DNA from: CAYJLB01 sp964370845
Lineage (GTDB): Bacteria > Bacillota > Clostridia > Oscillospirales > Ruminococcaceae
Length of the DNA stretch: 15,863 nt
Assembly (NCBI GenBank): GCA_964370845.1
Contig: CAYJLB010000053.1
Span: 1 to 15,863 of the forward strand
Direction: 5' to 3'
The notes beneath the pieces were generated by a model. That model made no database searches. It was not told where the DNA came from and saw only the letters and a program-made list of their open reading frames with translations. The first letter of the stretch is position 1. Every line of letters starts with the position of its first letter. The position numbers were made by a program, and so were the translations under genes. Shown one piece after another: positions 7,172 through 14,555 of the stretch.

Positions 7172-7759
7172 ATGAACTGTATTTTAGCTGGAGTAGGGGG
7201 ACAGGGGACTGTTCTTGCTTCAAAATTAATTGCTCGAACTGCACTAGATAACGGTCTTGCAGTGCGAACCGCTGAAACTATTGGAATGGCTCAACGTGGA
7301 GGTTGCGTAGTAAGCCACGTTAGGACAGGGGAAAAAATTTTTTCACCACTAATTCCTTTTAAACAAGCTGATATAATCATTGCATTTGAACCTGCTGAAG
7401 CGGTGAGATGCCTTCCTTATTTAAAAGAAAATGGAACAGTAATCTCATGTGTAAAAGGAATTCAACCAGTTACAGCGGCATTAATGAACGATGATTATGA
7501 CGGAAGTGAAATGGTAGATTTCCTTAAAAATAATGTAAAAGATTTAGTTTTAGTTGACGGTGAAGAAATTTGTAATCAAGTTGGTTCAGCAAAAGTATTA
7601 AACATTGCTTTACTTGGTGCAGCTTTAGAAAGTGGAAAACTAGGACTTACAAAAGAGCAATTAGTTACTTCAATAAATCAACTTGTTAAAGAAAAATTTG
7701 TAGAAATGAATATGAAAGCACTTGACCTTGGAATAACTGCTGGAAAGAAGGTTGTATAA
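7172..7759 (+). CDS. iorB: Indolepyruvate:ferredoxin oxidoreductase, beta subunit
   Basis: The small subunit (195 residues) of the same complex, a pyruvate ferredoxin oxidoreductase gamma-type domain. It opens MNCILAGVGGQGTVLASKL and carries GMAQRGGCVVSHVRTG (about residues 45-60), both hallmarks of IorB. The ATG at 7172 has a consensus GAAGGAGGG site inside the end of iorA; the open frame extends upstream to 7094, but those residues overlap iorA's ferredoxin domain and have no site of their own. The stop codon abuts the paaK ATG with no gap, so all three proteins are probably made from one message in a coupled way. Confidence 0.95.
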   Translation: MNCILAGVGGQGTVLASKLIARTALDNGLAVRTAETIGMAQRGGCVVSHVRTGEKIFSPLIPFKQADIIIAFEPAEAVRCLPYLKENGTVISCVKGIQPVTAALMNDDYDGSEMVDFLKNNVKDLVLVDGEEICNQVGSAKVLNIALLGAALESGKLGLTKEQLVTSINQLVKEKFVEMNMKALDLGITAGKKVV

Positions 7760-8992
7760 ATGAACGTTAATAAAGAAACATTTGACTTAATAAAAATTTC
7801 AATTAAAAATGCTGTAGGAAACGGAGCTTTTTACAAAGAAAAGTTCAAAGGAATTAACATTGATGAGATAAATTCAATGGAAGATTTTGCGAAATTGCCT
7901 TTCACCGACAAAGGGGACTTACGTGATGCTTATCCTTTAGGCTTGCAAGCAGTTCCTGAGGAAGAAATTGTTCGAATTCACTCATCTTCGGGTACAACGG
8001 GAACACCTGTAATAATTCCTTACACAGGGAAAGACGTTGACGATTGGGCGGATATGTTCAAGAGATGTTACGAAATTGCGGGTTTAACTAATTTAGACAG
8101 GGTACATATTACGCCTGGATATGGTTTATGGACAGCAGGAATTGGTTTCCAAAATGGTGCTGAAAAATTAGGTGCAATGGTAATTCCAATTGGCCCCGGA
8201 AACACTGACAAGCAAATTTCAATGATGATTGATATGAAAAGTACAGTTCTTTGTGCTACTTCTTCCTACGCACTTCTTTTGGCGGAAGAAATTACAAAGA
8301 GGGGAATTAAAGATAAAATTCATCTTAAAAAAGGTGTAATTGGGTCGGAACGTTGGGGCGAAAAAATGCGTAGGAGAATTGCAAACGAGCTTGGTGTTCA
8401 ACTTTATGATATTTATGGTTTGACTGAACTTTATGGACCAGGTATTGCTGTAAGCTGTGATGAGCAAAGCGGAATGCATTTCTGGAACGATTACTTATAC
8501 TTTGAAATAATTGACCCTAAAACTGGAGAAAACGTTCCCGACGGTCAAGAGGGAGAATTAGTTGTGACTACACTCAGAAAAGAGGGAGCTCCGCTAATTA
8601 GGTATAGAACTCACGATTTGACAAGATTTGTGCTTGGTGACTGTCCTTGTGGCTGTAAATTCCCAAGAATTGACACGTTAATTGGGCGAACTGACGATAT
8701 GATTAAGGTTAAAGGAGTAAATATTTTCCCTAGTCAAATTGAGGAAGTTTTGACAATTGTTGATGGTGCAAGCAGTGAATATCAAGTTATGATTGACCAT
8801 TTAAACGGAAAAGACATTCTCACAATTTACTTTGAAACTGATATATTAAGCGAGAAAAAAGATGTTGAACACAGATTATTGAAGACGTTCAAAGAGAAAA
8901 TTGGTATTGTAATAACTCCAAAGGCTGTAGAAATTGGTGAATTGCCACGAAGTGAACGAAAGTCCAGACGTATTTTCGACAACCGCTATTAG
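7760..8992 (+). CDS. paaK: Phenylacetate-CoA ligase family protein (aryl acid activation)
   Basis: An ANL-superfamily adenylate-forming enzyme that uses ATP and CoA to activate phenylacetate or a related aryl acid such as indoleacetate. The 410 residues are slightly short of the usual 430. It shows the phosphate loop SSSGTTGTPV (75-84), YGLTE (219-223), and the C-terminal hinge and lysine region GRTDDMIKVKGVNIFPSQIE. A cluster of three cysteines in CPCGCKFPR before the hinge is common in ligases of anaerobes. Its start follows iorB's stop directly. The product of PaaK is the substrate of IorAB in the reductive direction, so the two form a two-step route from aryl acid to arylpyruvate. The TAG stop is part of a GC-rich hairpin repeat. 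Confidence 0.93.
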   Translation: MNVNKETFDLIKISIKNAVGNGAFYKEKFKGINIDEINSMEDFAKLPFTDKGDLRDAYPLGLQAVPEEEIVRIHSSSGTTGTPVIIPYTGKDVDDWADMFKRCYEIAGLTNLDRVHITPGYGLWTAGIGFQNGAEKLGAMVIPIGPGNTDKQISMMIDMKSTVLCATSSYALLLAEEITKRGIKDKIHLKKGVIGSERWGEKMRRRIANELGVQLYDIYGLTELYGPGIAVSCDEQSGMHFWNDYLYFEIIDPKTGENVPDGQEGELVVTTLRKEGAPLIRYRTHDLTRFVLGDCPCGCKFPRIDTLIGRTDDMIKVKGVNIFPSQIEEVLTIVDGASSEYQVMIDHLNGKDILTIYFETDILSEKKDVEHRLLKTFKEKIGIVITPKAVEIGELPRSERKSRRIFDNRY

Positions 8993-9007
8993 TGGGGAAG
9001 CCCCCAC
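8992..9007 (+). repeat. GTGGGG-AAGC-CCCCAC hairpin at the paaK stop codon
   Basis: A perfect 6-bp GC-rich stem with an AAGC loop, whose first G is the last base of the paaK TAG. The same element with GCGGGG/CCCCGC arms sits against the TAG of the minus-strand gene at 11528. There is no T tract, so it is not a standard terminator; RNA stabilisation or a repeat-element end are alternatives. Confidence 0.75.
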
Positions 9008-9010
9008 GGG

Positions 9011-9218
9011 CATTCCCGCACTTTAAAGTGTGAAGACTACAATTTTTGTTTCTGCGAGGCAAGCGTGACGCTTGACCCATTCCCGCACTTTAAAGTGTAA
9101 AGACTATAACTTTTGTTTCTGCGAGGTTATAATTTTGATGAATTGGAATTTTAATTGTGACCCTTGATCCATTCCCACGTTTTTATGTTGTGAAATGGGA
9201 AAATTTCTGCCCGTGAGG
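9011..9218. repeat. Three 49-bp repeats downstream of paaK
   Basis: Copies lie at 9011-9059, 9078-9126 and 9170-9218. The first two differ at only a few bases; both begin CATTCCCGCACTTTAAAGTG and end TTTGTTTCTGCGAGG. The third is diverged but has the same length and ends (CATTCCCAC ... GTGAGG). The linkers before copies two and three are also related (GTGACGCTTGACC and GTGACCCTTGATC). The stretch 8993-9396 between the convergent paaK and oxidoreductase genes has no gene; it holds these repeats, a TGTAGGG hairpin at 9263-9295 and the terminator at 9360. Confidence 0.85.
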
Positions 9219-9262
9219 TTAGAATTTGTAAGAGCTACCTGTGGTCGTTTGCATATTACAGT

Positions 9263-9295
9263 TGTAGGGGTAGGGCAAACCTTGTCCGATAAAAT
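9263..9295. repeat. TGTAGGG short hairpin repeat
   Basis: Starts TGTAGGGGTAGGGCA and ends TTGTCCGATAAAA. It matches in layout the two copies near 376 and 451. All three adjoin the GC-rich repeats. Confidence 0.5.
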
Positions 9296-9359
9296 CAAAC
9301 AAAATTAATAGTAGAGATAATTTTTTATGTCGGAATTAGCAGTCAGATATAACATACAA

Positions 9360-9387
9360 AACCTCCGTAGGAAATCCTACGGAGGTT
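9360..9387 (-). terminator. Intrinsic terminator of the sugar oxidoreductase gene
   Basis: AACCTCCGTAGG and CCTACGGAGGTT form a 12-13 bp stem with a tiny loop, 10 bp past the stop codon at 9397. On the minus strand it is followed by TTGTATGTT; on the plus strand by AAATTTTTATT, so it may also stop rightward transcripts from paaK. Confidence 0.85.
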
Positions 9388-9396
9388 AAATTTTTA

Positions 9397-10464
9397 TTAT
9401 TCAAAAGGAACAATTTGTCCAATTTCAGCTGACTGAAATGCAGCTTCCATAACTTTCATAACACGCATTAATTCATCATGTTTGATTAATTGAGTTTCTT
9501 TGCCCTCAATAGTTGCAATAACATTTTTGTAAAAATCTTTAATGTCAGTTTCAACTAAAGGCATAGTTTCGCTCTTAATAGTGTCATCAGTACGTGGAGC
9601 CATAGTTTTAGTAAATCCAGCAGCAGTTCTAATTGGAATAGCGTCATTTTTGTCTTTATCAATAATTCTAACAATATCACATTTTTCGGAACGGAAACCT
9701 TCAATAGTTGCAGACCCGTCAATTCCGTAAATTGTCCAACGAGGAAGATTAATGAAAGTAGAAGTCATTACTTCAAGCATAAATGACAAGCCATTTTCAA
9801 AGTTAAGCACAATTCTAAATCCGTCATCAACTTCGGAATTAGTGATATATTGCATAGTTGCATAAATAGATTTAATTTTGCTGTCAATCATAAGTAAAGC
9901 TTGGTCAATAATGTGAACGCCCCAGTCAAGAACCATTCCACCACCATTTTCTTTTTTACCTCTCCAGTCGCCTGGAATTCCTCTTGAACCGTAAACTCTT
10001 GATTGAATTTCAAAAATTTCACCTAGCATATTTTCGTCATAAATTTTCTTTGCAGTACGAAAATCTGCATCCCAACGTCTATTTTGGTGAACAGTGAACA
10101 ATTTTCCAGTTTCATTTGCAACATTAATCATTGCTGTTAAATCTTCAGAAGACATAGTTACAGGCTTTTCGCAAACTACATTTTTTCCGCTTCTTAAAGC
10201 TTTTTCAGTGATTTCTCTATGAACTTCGTTTGGAGTTGCACAAAGAACAATGTCAATATCTTCATCAGCTAAAAGTTCATCAAGACTTTGATATGCCTTT
10301 AATTTATTATCCTCAGCAAAGGTTTGTCTTTCAGGATTAATGTCAAAAACTCCCGCTACTTCAAGTCTTAATTCATCAGTATTTTTAGAAATAATGTGTT
10401 CAAAGTGCCAGTTTCCCATTCCTCCGAATCCAACAATTCCTAATTGATATTTTCCGTTTTTCAT
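9397..10464 (-). CDS. Gfo/Idh/MocA family oxidoreductase (second of two)
   Basis: An NAD(P)-dependent sugar or polyol dehydrogenase of 355 residues. The N-terminal Rossmann motif is GIVGFGGMGNWH (9-20). The family's catalytic pieces are EKP (99-101, with K100 as the proton relay) and D180/H184 in LDWGVHIID. The segment HQNRRWDADF (126-135) is typical of the family. A good AAGGAAGG site precedes the ATG. It lies 98 bp after the second TIM-barrel gene and seems to have its own promoter there, although read-through is possible. Substrate cannot be read from sequence; inositols, glucose derivatives and keto-glycosides are all handled by relatives. Confidence 0.9.
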   Translation of the reverse strand: MKNGKYQLGIVGFGGMGNWHFEHIISKNTDELRLEVAGVFDINPERQTFAEDNKLKAYQSLDELLADEDIDIVLCATPNEVHREITEKALRSGKNVVCEKPVTMSSEDLTAMINVANETGKLFTVHQNRRWDADFRTAKKIYDENMLGEIFEIQSRVYGSRGIPGDWRGKKENGGGMVLDWGVHIIDQALLMIDSKIKSIYATMQYITNSEVDDGFRIVLNFENGLSFMLEVMTSTFINLPRWTIYGIDGSATIEGFRSEKCDIVRIIDKDKNDAIPIRTAAGFTKTMAPRTDDTIKSETMPLVETDIKDFYKNVIATIEGKETQLIKHDELMRVMKVMEAAFQSAEIGQIVPFE

Positions 10465-10528
10465 TGTGATATTCGTTCCTTCCTTTTGTTAAAATTCCTG
10501 TTAAATATAAATTAATACACTAGATATA

Positions 10529-10557
10529 ATTATATTACATAATTCCAACAAAATCAA
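10529..10557 (-). promoter_or_regulatory. Promoter of the second oxidoreductase gene
   Basis: On the minus strand TTGATT (10552-10557), 17 bp, then TATAAT (10529-10534). A TGTAAT half-site like that of the LacI-family operators overlaps the -10 (10534-10539), but its other half is not conserved. Confidence 0.6.
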
Positions 10558-10562
10558 CCTTT

Positions 10563-11297
10563 TTATAAAAATTTTCTTAATTCGTTGTAGTCAGTTTTGA
10601 TAGCTTCAATTTGTGCATCAGCGTCAGCTTTTGACTCAGATTCAACAACTGCCCACTCAAGGTTAAGTTCTTTAACTTTCGCAATAACTTCAGCTAGTTT
10701 AACTTCGCCTTGTCCAAGGGTACAACTTTCGCCATTTAAAATGTCTTTTGCATGGAAAATGTCAAGTCTATTCTTGTATTTTTCTAGGTAATGAATAGGG
10801 TCAGCTTTTGCATTTGTTATCCAGCAAACATCAAATTCAAGCCATAATTCATCTTCAGGTAAAGCGTTCGCATAAGTATCAATAACAACTTCACCATCAA
10901 TTTCAAGAAATTCCTCACTGTGATTGTGATAATATAATTGCATTCCATTTTCTTTAACAATAGGAGCAATTTTCTTTATTTTTTCAATAGAGTCAAGTAG
11001 ACTTTCTTTAGTTTTACATTCAGCCCAAGGAATAATCAACCTTTTGCAACCTAAATATTTGTAAAATTCAATAGTTCTTTCAATATTATTAGTTAAATCT
11101 TCAATTTTAACATGAGAACTAGGAATTTCAAGATTGTACTTTTCCATATAACCTTTGATAACTTTTTCGTCCGAAGTCACAGGAACTAAAGCTAATTCGA
11201 CTCCTTGATAACCAATTTCGGAAATAATCTCAAAAGCTCTCTCTAAATTTTCTTCAGAAACAAGTCTTATTGAATATAATTGTACAGCAATTTTCAT
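10563..11297 (-). CDS. Sugar phosphate isomerase/epimerase family TIM-barrel protein (second)
   Basis: A 244-residue AP-endonuclease-2/xylose-isomerase-like TIM barrel. Likely metal and acid-base residues are E34 in GYQGVELA, H124/H126 in YYHNHSEEF, D156 in EFDVCWI, H182 in FHAKD and E219 in AVVESES. I start it at the ATG at 11297, with GAAAGGAAG nine bases upstream; the longer TTG start at 11315 would sit in that ribosome binding site. Relatives include isomerases, epimerases, 2-keto-inositol dehydratases and keto-glycoside lyases. It is flanked by a repeat element upstream and an oxidoreductase downstream, so it probably acts on that dehydrogenase's product or substrate. Confidence 0.85.
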   Translation of the reverse strand: MKIAVQLYSIRLVSEENLERAFEIISEIGYQGVELALVPVTSDEKVIKGYMEKYNLEIPSSHVKIEDLTNNIERTIEFYKYLGCKRLIIPWAECKTKESLLDSIEKIKKIAPIVKENGMQLYYHNHSEEFLEIDGEVVIDTYANALPEDELWLEFDVCWITNAKADPIHYLEKYKNRLDIFHAKDILNGESCTLGQGEVKLAEVIAKVKELNLEWAVVESESKADADAQIEAIKTDYNELRKFL

Positions 11298-11346
11298 TGT
11301 AACACTTCCTTTCAAAATTAAAAATTTGCAAGTGCGTTATTTAAGT

Positions 11347-11392
11347 ATATCTTTGAGATTTTCCAATTTGTCATAAAAAACCTCAAAGATAT
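11347..11392. other. 11-bp inverted repeat upstream of the second TIM-barrel gene
   Basis: ATATCTTTGAG (11347-11357) and CTCAAAGATAT (11382-11392) form a perfect stem with a 24-nt loop. T residues follow only on the plus strand, which has no gene here, so a terminator for the minus-strand operon is doubtful. A weak minus-strand promoter (ATGACA 11369-11374, 19 bp, TATACT 11344-11349) overlaps it, so an operator or leader hairpin is possible. Confidence 0.4.
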
Positions 11393-11431
11393 TTTTAGTA
11401 TTATTTGATAGCATTAATATTTATTTCAATC

Positions 11432-11527
11432 TATTAACACGGGTAGCACTACAAACAACCTCGTGGGTAGAAAAGTATTTGTTATATCAAAATATTAACG
11501 CGGGCATGCCAGCGGGGGCTTCCCCGC
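11432..11527 (-). repeat. GC-rich repeat element abutting a stop codon
   Basis: On the minus strand, directly after the TAG of the TIM-barrel gene, comes GCGGGG-AAGC-CCCCGC (11512-11527). A 50-bp unit follows from CATGCCCGCG to CCCACGAGG (11459-11508), then a partial second unit, CTACCCGTGTTAATA. The order and sizes match the paaK 3' region (hairpin, then 49-bp units starting CATTCCCGC and ending GCGAGG). Direct copies of TATTAACRCGGGYA are 61 bp apart. Confidence 0.75.
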
Positions 11528-12331
11528 CTAGAAGATTAGTTTTTTCATGTAGTCAATTGAATAATCAAGACCTTTATCGCCAAGTTCACCGCCCCAAGTA
11601 GGTGAGTGTGGTTCAAGGCTTAAACCTCTGTCATAACCAATTTTGTAGATAACGGACATGAATGAGCCCCAATCAGTTTGGTCAAGTCCAGCTGGTGGGT
11701 CATCATAACGTTCACCGTTTACGATTAAGCTACCTTTAATGTGAATATGAGCAACTCTTTCGCCCCATTTAGAAAGTTCAGTTAGGTAATTTTCTCCCAT
11801 TGCATAAATTGAATGTGATGGGTCAAATTTAATGTATAAATCTTTTAAGTAGCCGTGTACAACTGACCAAGCTGGGTCGCTGTGTAGGTAGTTATTCCAT
11901 CTGCAGTTTACAGTTGCAATTTTTACTCCAACTTTTTTACCAGCTTCGATTAATCTTTCAAAATATGCAATAGCTGATGAATAGTTTTCGTATAAAGATA
12001 ATTCTTCAACATAGTTACAACCTGTGCAATAAACATCGCAACCAAGTTTTGCAGCAGCTTCAACTAAAGAAATGTCAACAGCAAGTTCTGCTTCATTTAC
12101 TTTTCCGTCAGAAAGAACTTTTGTACCGCCCCATCTTCCAACTGAACCAGTTGTTAAGCCTAATTCTTCTAAATCGGCTTTAATACTATCTAATTTTCCT
12201 AAAAATTCTGCTGAAGCATCGTTTCCTTCTTCCCAGAAGTTAACGCAAAATTCTACAAATTCAAGACCTTTATTTGAAATTTTTTCAAAATTTTCTCTGC
12301 TATGGTCGTAAGCAATCATACCTAGTTTCAT
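11528..12331 (-). CDS. Sugar phosphate isomerase/epimerase family TIM-barrel protein (first)
   Basis: A 267-residue TIM barrel of the xylose-isomerase-like/AP-endonuclease-2 family. Candidate metal ligands are E24 or E27 in GLEFVEF, D170/H173 in KFDPSHS, H196/H198 in AHIHIKG and E240 in LSLEPHSPTWGG, the layout seen in metal-dependent sugar isomerases and in partners of Gfo/Idh oxidoreductases. The ATG at 12331 follows a GAAAGGAAAA site; a TTG 18 bp further upstream would overlap that site. It is the third gene of the LacI-oxidoreductase operon, 26 bp after the dehydrogenase. Its TAG stop touches the GC-rich hairpin repeat. Exact substrate unknown. Confidence 0.87.
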   Translation of the reverse strand: MKLGMIAYDHSRENFEKISNKGLEFVEFCVNFWEEGNDASAEFLGKLDSIKADLEELGLTTGSVGRWGGTKVLSDGKVNEAELAVDISLVEAAAKLGCDVYCTGCNYVEELSLYENYSSAIAYFERLIEAGKKVGVKIATVNCRWNNYLHSDPAWSVVHGYLKDLYIKFDPSHSIYAMGENYLTELSKWGERVAHIHIKGSLIVNGERYDDPPAGLDQTDWGSFMSVIYKIGYDRGLSLEPHSPTWGGELGDKGLDYSIDYMKKLIF

Positions 12332-12357
12332 ATATAATTTTCCTTTCAATTTATAAA

Positions 12358-13458
12358 TTAGTCGTTGAAGAATACAGGTTTGCCAGATTTTGAAGATTCA
12401 TAAATTGCTTCAAGAATTCTAGTAACAACAACTGCTTGTTCAGGTTTTACATTTAGAAGTGATTTATCGTTAGCTTCTACAGCACCGTAGAAGTTTCTGT
12501 TTTCTTGTTCGTGAGGAGTTTTTGCTGAACTTCCGTCAAAGAATGCAACTCCACCAGCTCCAAGTGCAGGTTCTTCAGTAACTTGTGTGTTGTGTTTAAC
12601 AGTGTTAAATCTTAGTTTTTCACCAGTATCAGCCATGTCAAGACCACCCTTAGTTCCGCAAAGAGTACACATACCTTCACCAACTTGTAGAGTGTTTAAT
12701 GCCCAGCTTGATTCAAGGAAAATTGTAGCTCCGTCTTCCATTACAATATATCCAAAAGCAGAGTCTTCAACAGTGTATTCTTTTGGGTCCCAGTCGCCAA
12801 ATGCATTTGCAGTTTGAGTTTGGTCACCAAGTTTTTTGAATACATTACCTACTACCATTCTAGGTTTGTAGTTGTTCATTTCCCATAAAGTCATGTCAAG
12901 TGCGTGAGTTCCGATGTCGATTAATGGACCGCCACCTTGTTCTTCTTCGTTTAAGAAAACGCCCCAAGTAGGAACTGCTCTACGTCTAATTGCGTGAGCT
13001 TTTGCGAAATAAATTTCACCAAGTTCGCCATTTTCAATTAAGGATTTTGCATATTTTGGCGCAGCGTGGTTTCTATATTGATAACCAACTGATAGAATTT
13101 TACCAGTTTCGATTGAAACGTCAAGCATTTCTTTAGCTTCAGCATAAGTTTTAGCCATAGGTTTTTCACAAAGAACGTGTTTTCCAGCTCTCATAGCATC
13201 AATTGAAATAAAGCTATGTGATTTGTTTGGAGTACAAACGTGAATAACATCGATACTTTCGTCTTTTAATAATTCTGTATAATCTGTGTAAACTTTTGCA
13301 TCTTCAGTACCAAATTTTTTAGCAGCTTCAATTGCTCTTTCTTCAACTATGTCACAAAAAGCAACAACTTCAACGTCAACGTTTGTTTTTAATGCAGGAA
13401 GGTGTTTGTTTTTTCCAATTCCTCCACAACCAATAATACCAGCTTTAAATTTTGCCAT
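12358..13458 (-). CDS. Gfo/Idh/MocA family oxidoreductase (first of two)
   Basis: A 366-residue NAD(P)-dependent dehydrogenase. The Rossmann motif is GIIGCGGIGKNKHLPAL (8-23); catalytic residues are EKP (98-100, K99) and D181/H185 in LIDIGTHALD. Its sequence style (KHLPAL opening, RRRAVPTWGVF, GGGPLIDIGTHALD) resembles dehydrogenases that oxidise the sugar of glycosides at C3 in gut bacteria, but this is family-level resemblance only. A GAAAGGATG site precedes the ATG, 28 bp after the LacI-type gene, so regulator and enzyme are co-transcribed. With the next gene, it likely forms an oxidise-then-isomerise or cleave pair. Not closely related to the second oxidoreductase. Confidence 0.92.
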   Translation of the reverse strand: MAKFKAGIIGCGGIGKNKHLPALKTNVDVEVVAFCDIVEERAIEAAKKFGTEDAKVYTDYTELLKDESIDVIHVCTPNKSHSFISIDAMRAGKHVLCEKPMAKTYAEAKEMLDVSIETGKILSVGYQYRNHAAPKYAKSLIENGELGEIYFAKAHAIRRRAVPTWGVFLNEEEQGGGPLIDIGTHALDMTLWEMNNYKPRMVVGNVFKKLGDQTQTANAFGDWDPKEYTVEDSAFGYIVMEDGATIFLESSWALNTLQVGEGMCTLCGTKGGLDMADTGEKLRFNTVKHNTQVTEEPALGAGGVAFFDGSSAKTPHEQENRNFYGAVEANDKSLLNVKPEQAVVVTRILEAIYESSKSGKPVFFND

Positions 13459-13486
13459 TTTAAATACATCCTTTCATTTTTAAAAT

Positions 13487-14506
13487 CTACAAAGTAGACT
13501 TTCTTTCAATAATTTTGTGTTCATAAATAATTTTGTCAGCTATTCCAGTTCCACAAGTAGGTAGATGCTCAGTGGAGTTTTTAGCTAATTTAATTTGTTC
13601 AATTAATAATTCCCCAGCCCTAAATCCCATTTCATATTGAGGTTGTCGAGTTGTCGTGATAGAGGGGATATAAGCTTTTGAAATTGCAGTGTCATCGAAT
13701 CCGATAACAGAAATTTTCTCAGGAACTGATACATTATTTTCAATCAAAGTTTTAATTACACCCGCCGCTAATTCATCTGAAACACAGAAAATAGCTTCAG
13801 GCAAGTTTCCAAGCTTTAACAATTCTTCTGTTAAGGTAACCCCCTCAGAGAATGTGAAACCTCCGTCAATAATTAACTCATCGATTATCTCAATTCCATT
13901 TTTAGAGAGCGCTTTCAAGTAACCAATTTTTCTATCAGCAGAAGAACCTTTAATACCGCCAGCTCCAAGAAAAGCAATTCTCTTAAAACCTTTGTTAATT
14001 AGAAATTCTGTTGCATCAAATGCGGCCATTTCATTGTCAATGGTTACGCAAGTTTTAAGGAATTTTTCGTTGTATTCAATAGCTTGCATACATGGAAAAG
14101 GGGATAGCATCTTGGTTAGTTCATTACCATCATTCATTGAATTAAGAAAAATTGCTCCATCAACTACTTTAGTTTTAATTAGTTCGCAATACCTAAGCTC
14201 AACTTCGGGATTTCCATGAGTTGTACCAATCATTACGTCATATTCATGCTTAGTCGCATCTTCTATTCCCTTTACAACAAGTGAAAAAAATGGATTTGAA
14301 ATAGATCTTAACAAAACTAAAATCTTTTTACTTTCAAGCCGACGTAAGTTTCTTGCTAAGTTATTTGGTGAGTAATTTAGTGTTTGTATTGCCAAAAGTA
14401 CAATTTCCTTTGTTTTTTCGGTAACTTTATCATCTTGATTAATTACCCTAGAAACAGTTGCAACTGAAACATTTGCAAGTTTTGCTACATCTTTAATTGT
14501 TGCCAT
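13487..14506 (-). CDS. LacI-family transcriptional regulator
   Basis: A 339-residue repressor-type regulator. Residues 2-24 (ATIKDVAKLANVSVATVSRV) are the LacI helix-turn-helix, and SPNNLARNLR near 51-60 is the hinge helix. The rest is a periplasmic-binding-protein-like sensor domain, beginning with SKKILVLLRSISNPFF and including GFDDTAISKAYIPSITTTRQP. A strong AAGGAAGGAG site precedes the ATG. It is the first gene of its operon, and two matched palindromes in its promoter region point to autoregulation that also covers the downstream enzymes. The ligand is presumably the sugar or an intermediate of the pathway. Confidence 0.95.
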   Translation of the reverse strand: MATIKDVAKLANVSVATVSRVINQDDKVTEKTKEIVLLAIQTLNYSPNNLARNLRRLESKKILVLLRSISNPFFSLVVKGIEDATKHEYDVMIGTTHGNPEVELRYCELIKTKVVDGAIFLNSMNDGNELTKMLSPFPCMQAIEYNEKFLKTCVTIDNEMAAFDATEFLINKGFKRIAFLGAGGIKGSSADRKIGYLKALSKNGIEIIDELIIDGGFTFSEGVTLTEELLKLGNLPEAIFCVSDELAAGVIKTLIENNVSVPEKISVIGFDDTAISKAYIPSITTTRQPQYEMGFRAGELLIEQIKLAKNSTEHLPTCGTGIADKIIYEHKIIERKSTL

Positions 14507-14530
14507 AAACGCTCCTTCCTTAGAACGGTA

Positions 14531-14544
14531 TGTAATGGATTACA
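14531..14544. promoter_or_regulatory. Probable LacI-family operator 1
   Basis: TGTAATGGATTACA is a perfect TGTAAT-NN-ATTACA palindrome, 25 bp before the regulator's start and downstream of its predicted -10. The even-length, central-symmetry form suits LacI-family proteins. Confidence 0.7.
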
Positions 14545-14555
14545 AAGTTGTCATA

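Noticed and set aside
8889..9298. Minus-strand reading frames across the paaK 3' end and the repeat region
   Set aside because: They lack binding sites, overlap paaK or the repeats, and read cysteine- and repeat-biased sequence with no family resemblance.
11977..12311. Plus-strand reading frames opposite the first TIM-barrel gene
   Set aside because: Two different frames are open only because of codon bias in the real gene; there is no start signal and the sequences are low-complexity.
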